Shown: positions 20,374 to 30,578 of the stretch, in pieces | How the letters are laid out: every line of letters begins with the position of its first letter | Numbering within the stretch: position 1 is the first letter of the stretch | NCBI GenBank assembly: GCA_017992055.1 | Contig: JAGOPK010000002.1 | Coordinates: 558,001-622,000 of the forward strand | Source: Burkholderiaceae bacterium | GTDB lineage: Bacteria; Pseudomonadota; Gammaproteobacteria; Burkholderiales; Burkholderiaceae_C | Direction: 5' to 3' | Length of the DNA stretch: 64,000 nucleotides | Made by a program: the position numbers and the translations under genes | Notes under the pieces: model-generated | The model's input: only the letters and a program-made list of their open reading frames with translations | Told to the model about the DNA's origin: nothing | The model's database searches: none

Positions 20374-21001
20374 CCGGGCAGGCCGAGGGCTGGGTCTTGG
20401 CAAAGGCCTCCAGCGCCATGCAGGCCTCGAACACGCGCATCACCTGGGGCACATGGTCGGTGCGGCAGTCCAGGCGCTGGGCATTGAAGATCTGCGGCAC
20501 CAGCACGCAGTCGGCCAGCGTCGGCGCATCGCCGTGGCAGTAGCGCGAAGGCTGGGCCGCCAGCTGGCGCTCCACCGCCACCAGGCCGCTTTCCACCCAG
20601 TGCCGGTACCAGCGGTTCTTGTCGTCCTCGCTGAGCTTGAGGTCGTGCACCAGGTAGCGCAGCACACGCAGGTTGTTCAGCGGATGGATCTCGCAGGCGA
20701 TGTCTTGCGCGATGGCGCGCACGCGGGCGCGGCCCAGCGCGTCGGCCGGCAGCAGCGGCGGCTCGGGCCGGGTCTCGTCCAGGTATTCGATGATGGCCAT
20801 CGACTGCGTGACCACGGCCTCGCCGTCACGCAGCAGCGGCACCAGGCCCGAGGCCGAGACCGCCGCATAGTCGGCGCCGCGCTGCTCGCCCTTGACCAGG
20901 TGCACCGGCAGGTAGTCGTAGTCCAGGCCCTTCAGCGCCAGCGCGATGCGCACGCGGTACGAGGCCGACGAGCGGAAGTAGTTGTAGAGCTGCAGTGCCA
21001 T
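20363..21001 (-). CDS. Maleylacetoacetate/maleylpyruvate isomerase (zeta-class GST)
   Basis: A 212-residue zeta-class glutathione transferase that uses glutathione for cis-trans isomerisation of a ring-cleavage product. The active-site motif FRSSASYRVRIAL is at residues 9-21. Two substrates fit: maleylacetoacetate (tyrosine breakdown, MaiA) or maleylpyruvate (gentisate breakdown, NagL). The next gene upstream is an FAH-family hydrolase, as in both pathways. No homogentisate or gentisate dioxygenase is in the window, so the choice stays open. The ATG at 21001 gives the typical MALQLYNYFRSSAS start. Confidence 0.87.
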   Translation of the reverse strand: MALQLYNYFRSSASYRVRIALALKGLDYDYLPVHLVKGEQRGADYAAVSASGLVPLLRDGEAVVTQSMAIIEYLDETRPEPPLLPADALGRARVRAIAQDIACEIHPLNNLRVLRYLVHDLKLSEDDKNRWYRHWVESGLVAVERQLAAQPSRYCHGDAPTLADCVLVPQIFNAQRLDCRTDHVPQVMRVFEACMALEAFAKTQPSACPDAA

Positions 21002-21018
21002 GGTCGGGCCCTCCCCGC

Positions 21019-21717
21019 TCAGCGCACGGCCACGCGCAGCGTGCCCAGGCCGGCGATGCTGGCTTCCATCACATCGCCGGCCTGGACCGCGCTGACGCCG
21101 GCCGGCGTGCCGGTGAAGATCAGGTCGCCGGGCTGCAGGGTCCAGGCCTGGCTGAGCGTGGCGATGGTCTCGGCCACGCTCCAGATCAGCTCGGACAGGT
21201 CGCCCTGCTGGCGCAGCTGGCCGTTGACGGCCAGCGTGATGGCGCCGCGCTCCAGCGTGCCGGTGCTGGCCAGCGGCACGATGGAGCCGATCGGCGCCGA
21301 GGCGTCGAAGGCCTTGCCGATGCACCAGGGCCGGCCCTGCTTCTTCATCTCGTTCTGCAGGTCGCGGCGGGTCATGTCCAGGCCCACGGCGTAGCCATAG
21401 ATGTGCTGCAGCGCGTCGGCCACCGCGATGTCGCGCCCCCCCTGGCCAATGGCCACCACCAGCTCCACCTCGTGGTGCAGGTTCTGCGTCAGCGGCGGGT
21501 ACGGCATCTCGCCGGTGCTGCCCTCGGCCACGTGTACGAGGGCATCGGCCGGCTTCATGAAGAAGAACGGCGGCTCGCGGCCGGTGAAGCCCATCTCCTG
21601 GGCATGCTCGGCATAGTTGCGGCCCACGCAGTAGATGCGGTGCACCGGAAACAGGCCGCCGCCCTGCACCGGGATGGCGGTCTGGGCGGGCGGGTTGACG
21701 ACATACGCAGCACTCAT
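21019..21717 (-). CDS. Fumarylacetoacetate hydrolase family protein (fumarylpyruvate hydrolase-like)
   Basis: A 232-residue FAH-domain enzyme, the short form that resembles fumarylpyruvate hydrolase (NagK) more than the 400-residue fumarylacetoacetase. Visible are YCVGRNYAEHAQEMG near residue 29, the metal-binding HHEVELVVAIG stretch near residue 81 and the LIFTGTPAGV turn. It would hydrolyse the C-C bond of the diketo acid made by the isomerase encoded 17 bases downstream. Short size and pairing favour the gentisate route, but this is inference. Confidence 0.87.
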   Translation of the reverse strand: MSAAYVVNPPAQTAIPVQGGGLFPVHRIYCVGRNYAEHAQEMGFTGREPPFFFMKPADALVHVAEGSTGEMPYPPLTQNLHHEVELVVAIGQGGRDIAVADALQHIYGYAVGLDMTRRDLQNEMKKQGRPWCIGKAFDASAPIGSIVPLASTGTLERGAITLAVNGQLRQQGDLSELIWSVAETIATLSQAWTLQPGDLIFTGTPAGVSAVQAGDVMEASIAGLGTLRVAVR

Positions 21718-21778
21718 GATCGGGGGCCTCGGACAGCGGGAAAGGGCAGATCCGATGATGATGCCATGGCCCTCAGGC

Positions 21779-21791
21779 TAGACTGGCTGCC
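21779..21791 (+). promoter_or_regulatory. -10 element directly before a leaderless-type start (Nudix gene)
   Basis: TAGACT at 21779-21784 stands seven bases before the ATG at 21792, and no ribosome binding site lies between. Transcription would begin at or beside the ATG. No convincing -35 box is seen. Confidence 0.35.
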
Positions 21792-22340
21792 ATGCTGGAG
21801 ACACGCCTGATCAAGCACTGCCGCCACTGCGGCACCGGGGTCGCCTACCGCGTGCCCGACGACGACAACCGCGAGCGCGCCATCTGCGGCGCCTGCGGCA
21901 CCATCCACTACGAGAACCCGCTCAACGTGGTGGGCACGGTGCCGGTGTGGGGCGAGCAGGTGCTGCTGTGCAAGCGCGCCATCGAGCCGCGCTACGGCTT
22001 CTGGACGCTGCCGGCCGGCTTCATGGAACTGGGCGAGACGGTGGCCGATGGCGCGCGGCGCGAGACCACCGAAGAGGCCGGCGCCCGCATCGAGCTGCAG
22101 GAGCTGCTGACGCTGATGAACGTGGTGCGCGTCGGCCAGGTGCACCTGTTCTACCGTGCGCGCATGCTCGACACCACGCTGGACCCCGGCCCCGAGACGC
22201 TGGAGGCGCGGCTGTTCCACGAGCACGAGATCCCCTGGGATCAGATCGCCTTTCGCACCGTGCGCGAGACGCTGCAGCACTTCTTTGCCTGCCGGCGCGC
22301 CGGCCAGGGCTATCCGCTGCACACCGGCGACATCGGCTAG
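21792..22340 (+). CDS. Nudix hydrolase with N-terminal zinc ribbon
   Basis: A 182-residue cytoplasmic pyrophosphohydrolase. Residues 10-35 form a zinc ribbon (CRHCG and CGACG) as in NudC-like and ADP-ribose-type enzymes. The Nudix box at about residues 76-97 is complete: G-x5-E-x7-R-E-T-x-E-E-x-G. The substrate cannot be read from sequence; NADH, ADP-ribose or FAD are possible. It stands alone on the plus strand. Its TAG stop shares the four bases CTAG with the stop of the convergent GGDEF/EAL gene. Confidence 0.88.
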   Translation: MLETRLIKHCRHCGTGVAYRVPDDDNRERAICGACGTIHYENPLNVVGTVPVWGEQVLLCKRAIEPRYGFWTLPAGFMELGETVADGARRETTEEAGARIELQELLTLMNVVRVGQVHLFYRARMLDTTLDPGPETLEARLFHEHEIPWDQIAFRTVRETLQHFFACRRAGQGYPLHTGDIG

Positions 22341-23977
22341 GCCGGCAGCCGGGCCTGCACCGCCGGCCCGGTGGCCGCATCGAAGCCCAGCGACCACAGC
22401 ACCTCCAGATCGGCCGGCGCGCGCACGCCCTCGGCGGTCAGGCCCAGGCCCATGCCCTGCACCAGGCGCACCAGGCCCTGCAGATGGCGGCGCGCGTCGC
22501 CGGCCTCGGGCGCGGCGATGCCGTTGACGAAGCGCGCATCGATGCGCACGCAGTCCAGGCCCAGGTCCATCAGGCCCTGCAGCCGGGCCAGGCCCTCGCC
22601 GGCATGTTCCAGGCCCAGCATCACGCCCAGCGGCCGCCAGCGCCGCGACAGCGCGCGCACGCGCTCGGGGCAGTCCAGCGCCAGGCTTTCCGGCAGGTCC
22701 ACCCACAGCCGGCCGGCGGCCTCGGGGGCCGCGGCCAGGCGCAGCGTGGCCGACTCGACAAAGCCGGCCGACATCAGGGCCGCGCGGCCCAGGTTGATGC
22801 AGCGCGCCTGGCCGTCGGCGGCGATCGCCGCCAGCGCCAGCATCAGCGCCCGCTCGTCGACCACCGCGCCCAGCCGGTTGCGCGCCACCTGCGGCAGCCA
22901 GCGCGCCGCCGGCTCGAACTCGCCGCCGGGCGCCAGCTGCACGCGCAGCGGGCAGTCCAGCAGCAGCACCCGCTCGTCGGCGGTGATGACCGGAAACTCG
23001 CCCAGCCGCACCCGTCCCTGGGCCAGGGCGCGCATCACGCGCCGGTGCCAGGGATTGCGGTCAGGGTCGGGCGCGGGGTCGTCCGGGTCCTCGGCCAGCA
23101 CCGGCTCGGCCTCGGACAGCGGCGGGCCGGCTTCCAGTGCCGACGCGGCCTGCACCAGGGCCACGTCGGCCGGACACGGCGGTCGCAGCTCCAGCGCCGC
23201 CACCGACACCCGGGCCAGCGGATCGACCGTGGCCAGCGACTGGCCCAGGGCCTGGCGCAGGGCCTGGGCCGTGTCCTCGGCCACGCCGCCGGCGGGCAGC
23301 AGCAGCGCAAAGTCGCCACCGTCCAGCCGGCCCAGCAGGCAATCGGCCACGTGCTGCGGATAGGACTGCAGGCTCAGCGCCAGCGCACGCAGCAAACGGT
23401 CGGCGGCCTCGCGGCCGATGCGTTGGTTGAGGCCGGCCAGGTCGTGCAGGCGCACCAGCAGCAGCGTGGCCTGGGCCGGCGCCTCGTCGGATTCCAGCAC
23501 CGCGGCCAGGCTGGCCAGCAGGTGGCGGCGGTTGCTCAGGCCGGTGACGGCATCCTGGTGCACCTGGCGGCGCAGCGCCTCCACCTGGCCGGCCTGCAGC
23601 TCGGCCATGCGGCGCAGGCGCTGGTGCAGGCCACCCAGGGCCTGGGCCAGCGGCTGCAGTTCCGGCGGCACGGGCGTCGCGGCCACATCGCCGCCGTCCT
23701 GGGCCGGGTCTTCGCCGCAGCACTGCACGCGACGCTGCAACTCGGCCACGGCCTGCTGCCAGCGCCGCTGGCGGCGCTGCAGCCAGGCCAGCCAGGCCAG
23801 CGCCAGCGCCCCCGGCGCGGCCAGGCCCAGTGCCAGCCAGGCCGGCCCGGCACGCGGGCCCCAGGCCAGCGCCAGCAGCAGGCCGGCGGCCAGCGCCGCC
23901 CAGCCGGCCGCTGCCGCCCAGGGGTGGATCTGGGCAGGCGCTGGGCGTTCGCTGATTGGGGTTGGGGACGGCGGCAT
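22337..23977 (-). CDS. Membrane GGDEF/EAL-type protein with both active sites degenerate
   Basis: A 546-residue protein with two N-terminal membrane helices (residues 20-70), a diguanylate-cyclase-like domain (about 140-260) and an EAL-like domain (about 300-546). The cyclase signature reads DGGDF where GGDEF is expected (in GRLDGGDFALLLP). The phosphodiesterase signature reads DCP in place of EAL, and the DDFGTG loop is replaced by LEHAGEG. VRIDARFV and the closing AEGV stretch still mark the fold. It is therefore probably an inactive c-di-GMP sensor or a signalling partner, not an enzyme. No partner gene is adjacent. Confidence 0.8.
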   Translation of the reverse strand: MPPSPTPISERPAPAQIHPWAAAAGWAALAAGLLLALAWGPRAGPAWLALGLAAPGALALAWLAWLQRRQRRWQQAVAELQRRVQCCGEDPAQDGGDVAATPVPPELQPLAQALGGLHQRLRRMAELQAGQVEALRRQVHQDAVTGLSNRRHLLASLAAVLESDEAPAQATLLLVRLHDLAGLNQRIGREAADRLLRALALSLQSYPQHVADCLLGRLDGGDFALLLPAGGVAEDTAQALRQALGQSLATVDPLARVSVAALELRPPCPADVALVQAASALEAGPPLSEAEPVLAEDPDDPAPDPDRNPWHRRVMRALAQGRVRLGEFPVITADERVLLLDCPLRVQLAPGGEFEPAARWLPQVARNRLGAVVDERALMLALAAIAADGQARCINLGRAALMSAGFVESATLRLAAAPEAAGRLWVDLPESLALDCPERVRALSRRWRPLGVMLGLEHAGEGLARLQGLMDLGLDCVRIDARFVNGIAAPEAGDARRHLQGLVRLVQGMGLGLTAEGVRAPADLEVLWSLGFDAATGPAVQARLPA

Positions 23978-24019
23978 GGCGGCCGGCGCCGGCCCTTGAT
24001 GACCGGCGTCGACACCCGG

Positions 24020-24043
24020 GTTGTCGTCCTTGCGGACGACAAC
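24020..24043 (-). terminator. Hairpin after the pyruvate dehydrogenase operon
   Basis: Ten-base perfect arms (GTTGTCGTCC and complement) enclose four bases that read GCAA on the minus strand, a stable GNRA tetraloop. It lies about 30 bases past the lpdA stop. There is no T-run, so it may be a processing or mRNA-stabilising 3' hairpin as well as a terminator. Confidence 0.6.
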
Positions 24044-24071
24044 TTGAGCGCCTGGCCGCTCGCCTGCCGCG

Positions 24072-25898
<1,827 letters not shown>

Positions 25899-25912
25899 CT
25901 CGGTGCCCCCGC

Positions 25913-27610
25913 TCACAGCATGACCCGGCGGAAGTCCGCCAGGATGGCCGCGAAATACGCGTTGAAGCGCGCCGCCGCCGCGCCGTCGATGACGCGGTGG
26001 TCCCAGCTCAGGCTCAGCGGCAGGATCAGGCGCGGCTGGAAGGCCTTGCCGTCCCAGCGTGGCTCCATCGTGCTCTTGCACACGCCCATGATCGCCACCT
26101 CGGGCGCATTGATGATGGGCGTGAAGTACTTGCCGCCGATGCCGCCCAGCGACGAGATGCTGAAGCAGCCGCCGCTCATGTCGGCCGGGCCCAGCTTGCC
26201 GTCGCGCGCCTTCTTGGCCAGTTCGCCCATCTCGGTGCCGATCTGGAAGATACCCTTCTTGTCGGCATCCTTGATCACCGGCACCACCAGGCCGTTGGGC
26301 GTATCGGCGGCAAAGCCGATGTGGAAGTAGTTCTTGTAGACCAGGGCGTCGCCGTCCAGGCTGGCATTGAACTCGGGGAACTTCTTCAGCGCCGCCACCG
26401 CGGCCTTGATCATGAAGGCCAGCATCGTGACCTTGATGCCGCTCTTCTCGTTCTCCTTGTTCAGCTGGACACGGAAGGCCTCCAGCTCGGTGATGTCGGC
26501 ATCGTCGTGGTTGGTGACGTGCGGGATCATCACCCAGTTGCGGTGCAGGTTGGCGCCGCTGATCTTCTTGATGCGGCTCAGGTCCTTGCGCTCGATGGGG
26601 CCGAACTTGGCGAAGTCCACCTGCGGCCAGGGCAGCAGGCCGGGCAGGCTGCCACCCGCAGCAGCCGGCGCGGCGGCCGGGGCCTTGGCCTTCTGCGCCG
26701 CGGTCTGGGTGTCACCGGCCATCACGCGCTTGACGAAGCCCTGCACGTCGTCCTGGGTGATGCGGCCCTTGGGACCGCTGCCGGCCACCTCGGCCAGCGG
26801 CACACCCAGCTCACGCGCCAGCTTGCGGATGGTGGGCGAGGCATGGGGCAGCTTGGCGCTGGGCGTGCCGGGCTGGTGCGCCGGCAGAACGGCCGCAGCG
26901 GCCGCCGGGGCGGCGACAGCCGGCGCCGCTGCGGGAGCGGCCGCGGGGACGGCTGCAGAGGCGGCCACCGGAGCCGATGCCGCAGCAGCCGGTGCCGCCA
27001 TCGCGGCACCACCGGCCACCGCCACGCGGGCGATCAGCGAGCCCTGGTTGACCTTGTCGCCGATGGCCACGGTCAGCGACTGCAGCACGCCGGCCACGCT
27101 GGACGGGATCTCCATCGAGGCCTTGTCCGACTCCACCGTCAGCAGGCTCTGCTCGGCCTGGATCGTGTCGCCGGGCTTGACCAGCAGCTCGATCACCGCC
27201 ACGTCCTTGAAGTCGCCGATGTCGGGCACCAGCACGTCGACCACACCGCCGGCGGCGGCCGGCGCCGCGGCAACGGGTGCCGGCGCTGCGGCTGTGGCCG
27301 CTGCCGCGACCGGTGCGGGAGCGGGCGCCGCCGCGGCAGCGGGGGCCGGTGCCGCGGCAGCGCCGCCGGCCGCCTCCAGCACCAGCAGCAGCGAGCCTTC
27401 GGCCACGCGGTCGCCCAGCGCCACCTTCAGCTCCTTGACCACGCCGGCGTGGCTGGACGGGATCTCCATCGAGGCCTTGTCCGATTCCACCGTGATCAGG
27501 CTCTGCTCGACACGCACCGTGTCGCCGGGCTTGACCAGCAGCTCGATCACCGCCACGTCCTTGAAGTCGCCGATGTCCGGGACCTTCACTTCCACCAATG
27601 TTCCTGCCAT
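25913..27610 (-). CDS. aceF: Pyruvate dehydrogenase E2, dihydrolipoyl acetyltransferase
   Basis: Core of the pyruvate dehydrogenase complex; transfers the acetyl group to CoA. The 565-residue protein has two lipoyl domains (about residues 1-78 and 125-200), each with an [12 protein letters not shown] lysine motif, separated by Ala/Pro-rich linkers. A peripheral subunit-binding domain follows near 255-295 ([15 protein letters not shown]), then the catalytic domain with [16 protein letters not shown] at the C-terminus. The DNA of the two lipoyl domains is very alike, and both resemble the one in lpdA. It sits between aceE and lpdA in one operon. Confidence 0.97.
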   Translation of the reverse strand: MAGTLVEVKVPDIGDFKDVAVIELLVKPGDTVRVEQSLITVESDKASMEIPSSHAGVVKELKVALGDRVAEGSLLLVLEAAGGAAAAPAPAAAAAPAPAPVAAAATAAAPAPVAAAPAAAGGVVDVLVPDIGDFKDVAVIELLVKPGDTIQAEQSLLTVESDKASMEIPSSVAGVLQSLTVAIGDKVNQGSLIARVAVAGGAAMAAPAAAASAPVAASAAVPAAAPAAAPAVAAPAAAAAVLPAHQPGTPSAKLPHASPTIRKLARELGVPLAEVAGSGPKGRITQDDVQGFVKRVMAGDTQTAAQKAKAPAAAPAAAGGSLPGLLPWPQVDFAKFGPIERKDLSRIKKISGANLHRNWVMIPHVTNHDDADITELEAFRVQLNKENEKSGIKVTMLAFMIKAAVAALKKFPEFNASLDGDALVYKNYFHIGFAADTPNGLVVPVIKDADKKGIFQIGTEMGELAKKARDGKLGPADMSGGCFSISSLGGIGGKYFTPIINAPEVAIMGVCKSTMEPRWDGKAFQPRLILPLSLSWDHRVIDGAAAARFNAYFAAILADFRRVML

Positions 27611-27639
27611 GGTTGTCGTCTCCAGTGAGGCCGCGTATT

Positions 27640-30363
27640 TCAGGCGTACAGCGGGTTGATCTTGTTCACGTCCAGGCCGTACTTGGCGATGGCCTCGGCC
27701 ACGCGTGCGGCCGGCACCGCGCCTTCATCGGCCAGGCTCTTCAGCGCGGCCACGACGATGTAGTGGCGGTTGATCTCGAAGTGCTCGCGCAGCTTGCTGC
27801 GGAAGTCGCTGCGGCCGAAGCCGTCGGTGCCCAGCACCTTGTAGCCGCGGCCGCGCGGCATGAAGGCGCGGATCTGCTCGGCGTAGTTCTTGATGTAGTC
27901 GGTGGAAGCCACCACCGGGCCGGCCTGGTCGGCCAGCTGCTGGGTGACGAAGGGCACGCGCGGCGCCTCGGTGGGATGCAGCAGGTTCCAGCGCTCGCAG
28001 TCCTGGCCGTCGCGGGCCAGCTCGTTGAAGCTGGGGCAGCTCCACACCCGGGCGGCCACGCCCCAGTCGGCGGCCAGCAGGGTGCGCGCGGCCATGCTCT
28101 CGCGCAGGATCGAACCCGAGCCCAGCAGGTTGACCTGGGGCTGGCCGGCCACCGCGGTGGAGGCCTCTTCCAGCAGGTACATGCCCTTGATGATCTGTTC
28201 CTCGGTGCCGGCGCGCAGGCCGGGCATCGGGTAGTTCTCGTTCAGCAGGGTCAGGTAGAAGAACACGTTCTCCTGGCGCTCGACCATGCGCTTCAGGCCG
28301 TGGTGGATGATCACGCCGACCTCGTGCGCGAAGCTGGGGTCGTAGCTGACGCAGTTCGGGATGGTGCCGGCCAGGATGTGGCTGTGGCCGTCCTCGTGCT
28401 GCAGGCCTTCGCCGTTCAGCGTGGTGCGGCCGCTGGTGCCGCCGAGCAGGAAGCCACGCGCCTGCATGTCGCCGGCGGCCCAGGCCAGGTCGCCGATGCG
28501 CTGGAAGCCGAACATCGAGTAGTAGATGTAGAACGGCACCATGATGCGGTTGTTGGTGCTGTACGACGTCGCCGCGGCGATCCAGCTGGCCATGCCGCCG
28601 GCCTCGTTGATGCCTTCCTGCAGGATCTGGCCGTTCTGCGCCTCGCGGTAGTACATCACCTGGTCCTTGTCGACCGGCGTGTACTTCTGGCCCTCGGGGT
28701 TGTAGATGCCGATCTGGCGGAACAGGCCTTCCATGCCGAAGGTGCGCGCCTCGTCCACCAGGATGGGCACGACGCGCGGGCCCATGGCCTGGTCGCGCAG
28801 CAGCTGGGTCAGGAAGCGCACATAGGCCTGGGTGGTGCTGATCTCGCGGCCCTCGGCGGTGGGCTCGAGCACGGCCTTGAAGGTGTCGAGCGCCGGCACG
28901 GTGAAGTGCTCGTCGGCCTTGGCACGGCGCTTGGGCAGGTAGCCGCCCAGGGCCTTGCGGCGCTCGTGCAGGTACTTCATCTCCGGCGTGTCGTCGGCCG
29001 GCTTGTAGAACGGGATCTTCGGCAGCTCGCTGTCGGGGATGGGGATGTTGAAGCGGTCGCGCATGTAGCGGATGTCGTCGTCCGACAGCTTCTTGGTCTG
29101 GTGGGCGGTGTTCTTGCCCTCGCCGGCCTTGCCCATGCCATAACCCTTGACCGTCTTCACCAGCAGCACGGTGGGCTGGCCCTGGTGGGTGTTGGCGGCA
29201 TGGAAGGCCGCATACACCTTGGCCGCATCATGGCCGCCGCGGCGCAGGTTCCAGACGTCGGCGTCGCTCATCTTGGCCACCATCTCCAGCGCGCGCGGAT
29301 CGCGGCCGAAGAACTGCTTGCGCACGAAGGCGCCGTCGTTGGCCTTCATCGCCTGGTAGTCGCCGTCCAGCGTCTCCATCATGATGCGGCGCAGCACGCC
29401 TTCCTTGTCGCGGGCCAGCAGCGGGTCCCAGTTGCTGCCCCACAGCAGCTTCAGCACGTTCCAGCCGGCGCCGCGGAACTCGCCCTCCAGTTCCTGGATG
29501 ATCTTGCCGTTGCCACGCACCGGGCCGTCCAGGCGCTGCAGGTTGCAGTTGACGACAAACACCAGGTTGTCGAGGTTCTCGCGCGCGGCCAGGCCGATGG
29601 CGCCCAGGCTCTCGGGCTCGTCCATCTCGCCGTCGCCGCAGAACACCCAGACCTTGCGCTGGCTGGTATCGGCCAGGCCACGCGCATGCAGGTACTTCAG
29701 GAAGCGCGCCTGGTAGATGGCCATCAAGGGCCCCAGGCCCATGGACACGGTGGGGAACTGCCAGAAGCCCGGCATCAGCTTGGGATGCGGATAGCTGGAG
29801 ATGCCCTTGCCGTCGACCTCCTGGCGGAAGTTGAGCAGCTGCTCCTCGGTCAGCCGGCCTTCCATGTAGGCGCGGGCATAGACGCCGGGCGCGCTGTGGC
29901 CCTGGATGTAGAGCAGGTCGCCGCCATGCTTGCCGCCGGCATCGGTGTCATCGGCATGCCAGAAGTGGTTGAAGCCGGCCGCGAACATGTGGGCCAGGCT
30001 CTGGAACGAGCTGATGTGGCCGCCCAGGTCACCGCCATCGGCCGGGTCCAGCCGATTGGCCTTGACGACCATGGCCATGGCATTCCAGCGCATGTAGGCA
30101 CGCAGCCGGCCTTCCAGCTCCAGGTTGCCCGGGCTGCGCTCTTCCTGTTCGGGCTCGATGGTGTTGACGTAGCCGGTGTTGGCCGAGAACGGCATGTCCA
30201 CGCCGTGCTCGCGGGCCTCTTCCAGCAGCTGCTCCAGCAGGAAATGCGCGCGCTCCGCGCCCTCGCTGTCGATGACGGCCTGCAGGGCCTGCAGCCATTC
30301 ACGGGTTTCCTGCGCGTCGGTGTCCAGGGCGGAACCGGGCAGCGCGGAGGGCGATGCGGACAT
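27640..30363 (-). CDS. aceE: Pyruvate dehydrogenase E1, homodimeric
   Basis: Decarboxylates pyruvate with thiamine diphosphate and passes the acetyl unit to E2. At 907 residues it is the single-chain E1 type. Visible are SFQSLAHMFAAGFNHFW, YIQGHSAPGVYARAY, the thiamine-binding FCGDGEMDEPES with its later asparagine (VVNCNLQRLDG), and SYSTNNRIMVPFYIYYSMFG. The ATG at 30363 has GAGGAG seven bases upstream; the frame extends further but without family similarity. It leads the operon and diverges from a sensor kinase gene across a 215-base, AT-enriched gap. Confidence 0.97.
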   Translation of the reverse strand: MSASPSALPGSALDTDAQETREWLQALQAVIDSEGAERAHFLLEQLLEEAREHGVDMPFSANTGYVNTIEPEQEERSPGNLELEGRLRAYMRWNAMAMVVKANRLDPADGGDLGGHISSFQSLAHMFAAGFNHFWHADDTDAGGKHGGDLLYIQGHSAPGVYARAYMEGRLTEEQLLNFRQEVDGKGISSYPHPKLMPGFWQFPTVSMGLGPLMAIYQARFLKYLHARGLADTSQRKVWVFCGDGEMDEPESLGAIGLAARENLDNLVFVVNCNLQRLDGPVRGNGKIIQELEGEFRGAGWNVLKLLWGSNWDPLLARDKEGVLRRIMMETLDGDYQAMKANDGAFVRKQFFGRDPRALEMVAKMSDADVWNLRRGGHDAAKVYAAFHAANTHQGQPTVLLVKTVKGYGMGKAGEGKNTAHQTKKLSDDDIRYMRDRFNIPIPDSELPKIPFYKPADDTPEMKYLHERRKALGGYLPKRRAKADEHFTVPALDTFKAVLEPTAEGREISTTQAYVRFLTQLLRDQAMGPRVVPILVDEARTFGMEGLFRQIGIYNPEGQKYTPVDKDQVMYYREAQNGQILQEGINEAGGMASWIAAATSYSTNNRIMVPFYIYYSMFGFQRIGDLAWAAGDMQARGFLLGGTSGRTTLNGEGLQHEDGHSHILAGTIPNCVSYDPSFAHEVGVIIHHGLKRMVERQENVFFYLTLLNENYPMPGLRAGTEEQIIKGMYLLEEASTAVAGQPQVNLLGSGSILRESMAARTLLAADWGVAARVWSCPSFNELARDGQDCERWNLLHPTEAPRVPFVTQQLADQAGPVVASTDYIKNYAEQIRAFMPRGRGYKVLGTDGFGRSDFRSKLREHFEINRHYIVVAALKSLADEGAVPAARVAEAIAKYGLDVNKINPLYA

Positions 30364-30565
30364 GGGTTGTCTCCTCTTGGCAGAGTCTGGGTCTGGGACG
30401 TGGCGATCGGGCCGATCCGGCGATCGGCGCGAAGTGTCGCACAAGGGTTGGCAAATTCCAAATCACAGGAACTGTTTTCGTATTATGAATTTTTAGAGAG
30501 AATGAGGCGTTGTATGCCGCCCTGCGGAATCCAATCCAGGCCGCCTGCGCAGCCGCCCCGCCCGG

Positions 30566-30578
30566 GATAATCCGCGCC
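30566..30578 (+). promoter_or_regulatory. -10 element directly before the sensor kinase start
   Basis: GATAAT at 30566-30571 is seven bases before the ATG at 30579, with no ribosome site between. The block GGGATAAT...CGCC-ATGGC closely resembles the one before map at 8922. A leaderless transcript is implied. The AT-rich stretch around 30460-30500 further upstream may hold the divergent aceE promoter, but no clear boxes can be named there. Confidence 0.4.

Noticed and set aside
30510-30578. An upstream start for the sensor kinase adding 23 residues (MYAALRNPIQAACAAAPPGI).
   Set aside because: The added segment is not family-like, has no ribosome site, and would contain the -10-like GATAAT at 30566. 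The ATG at 30579 is preferred.
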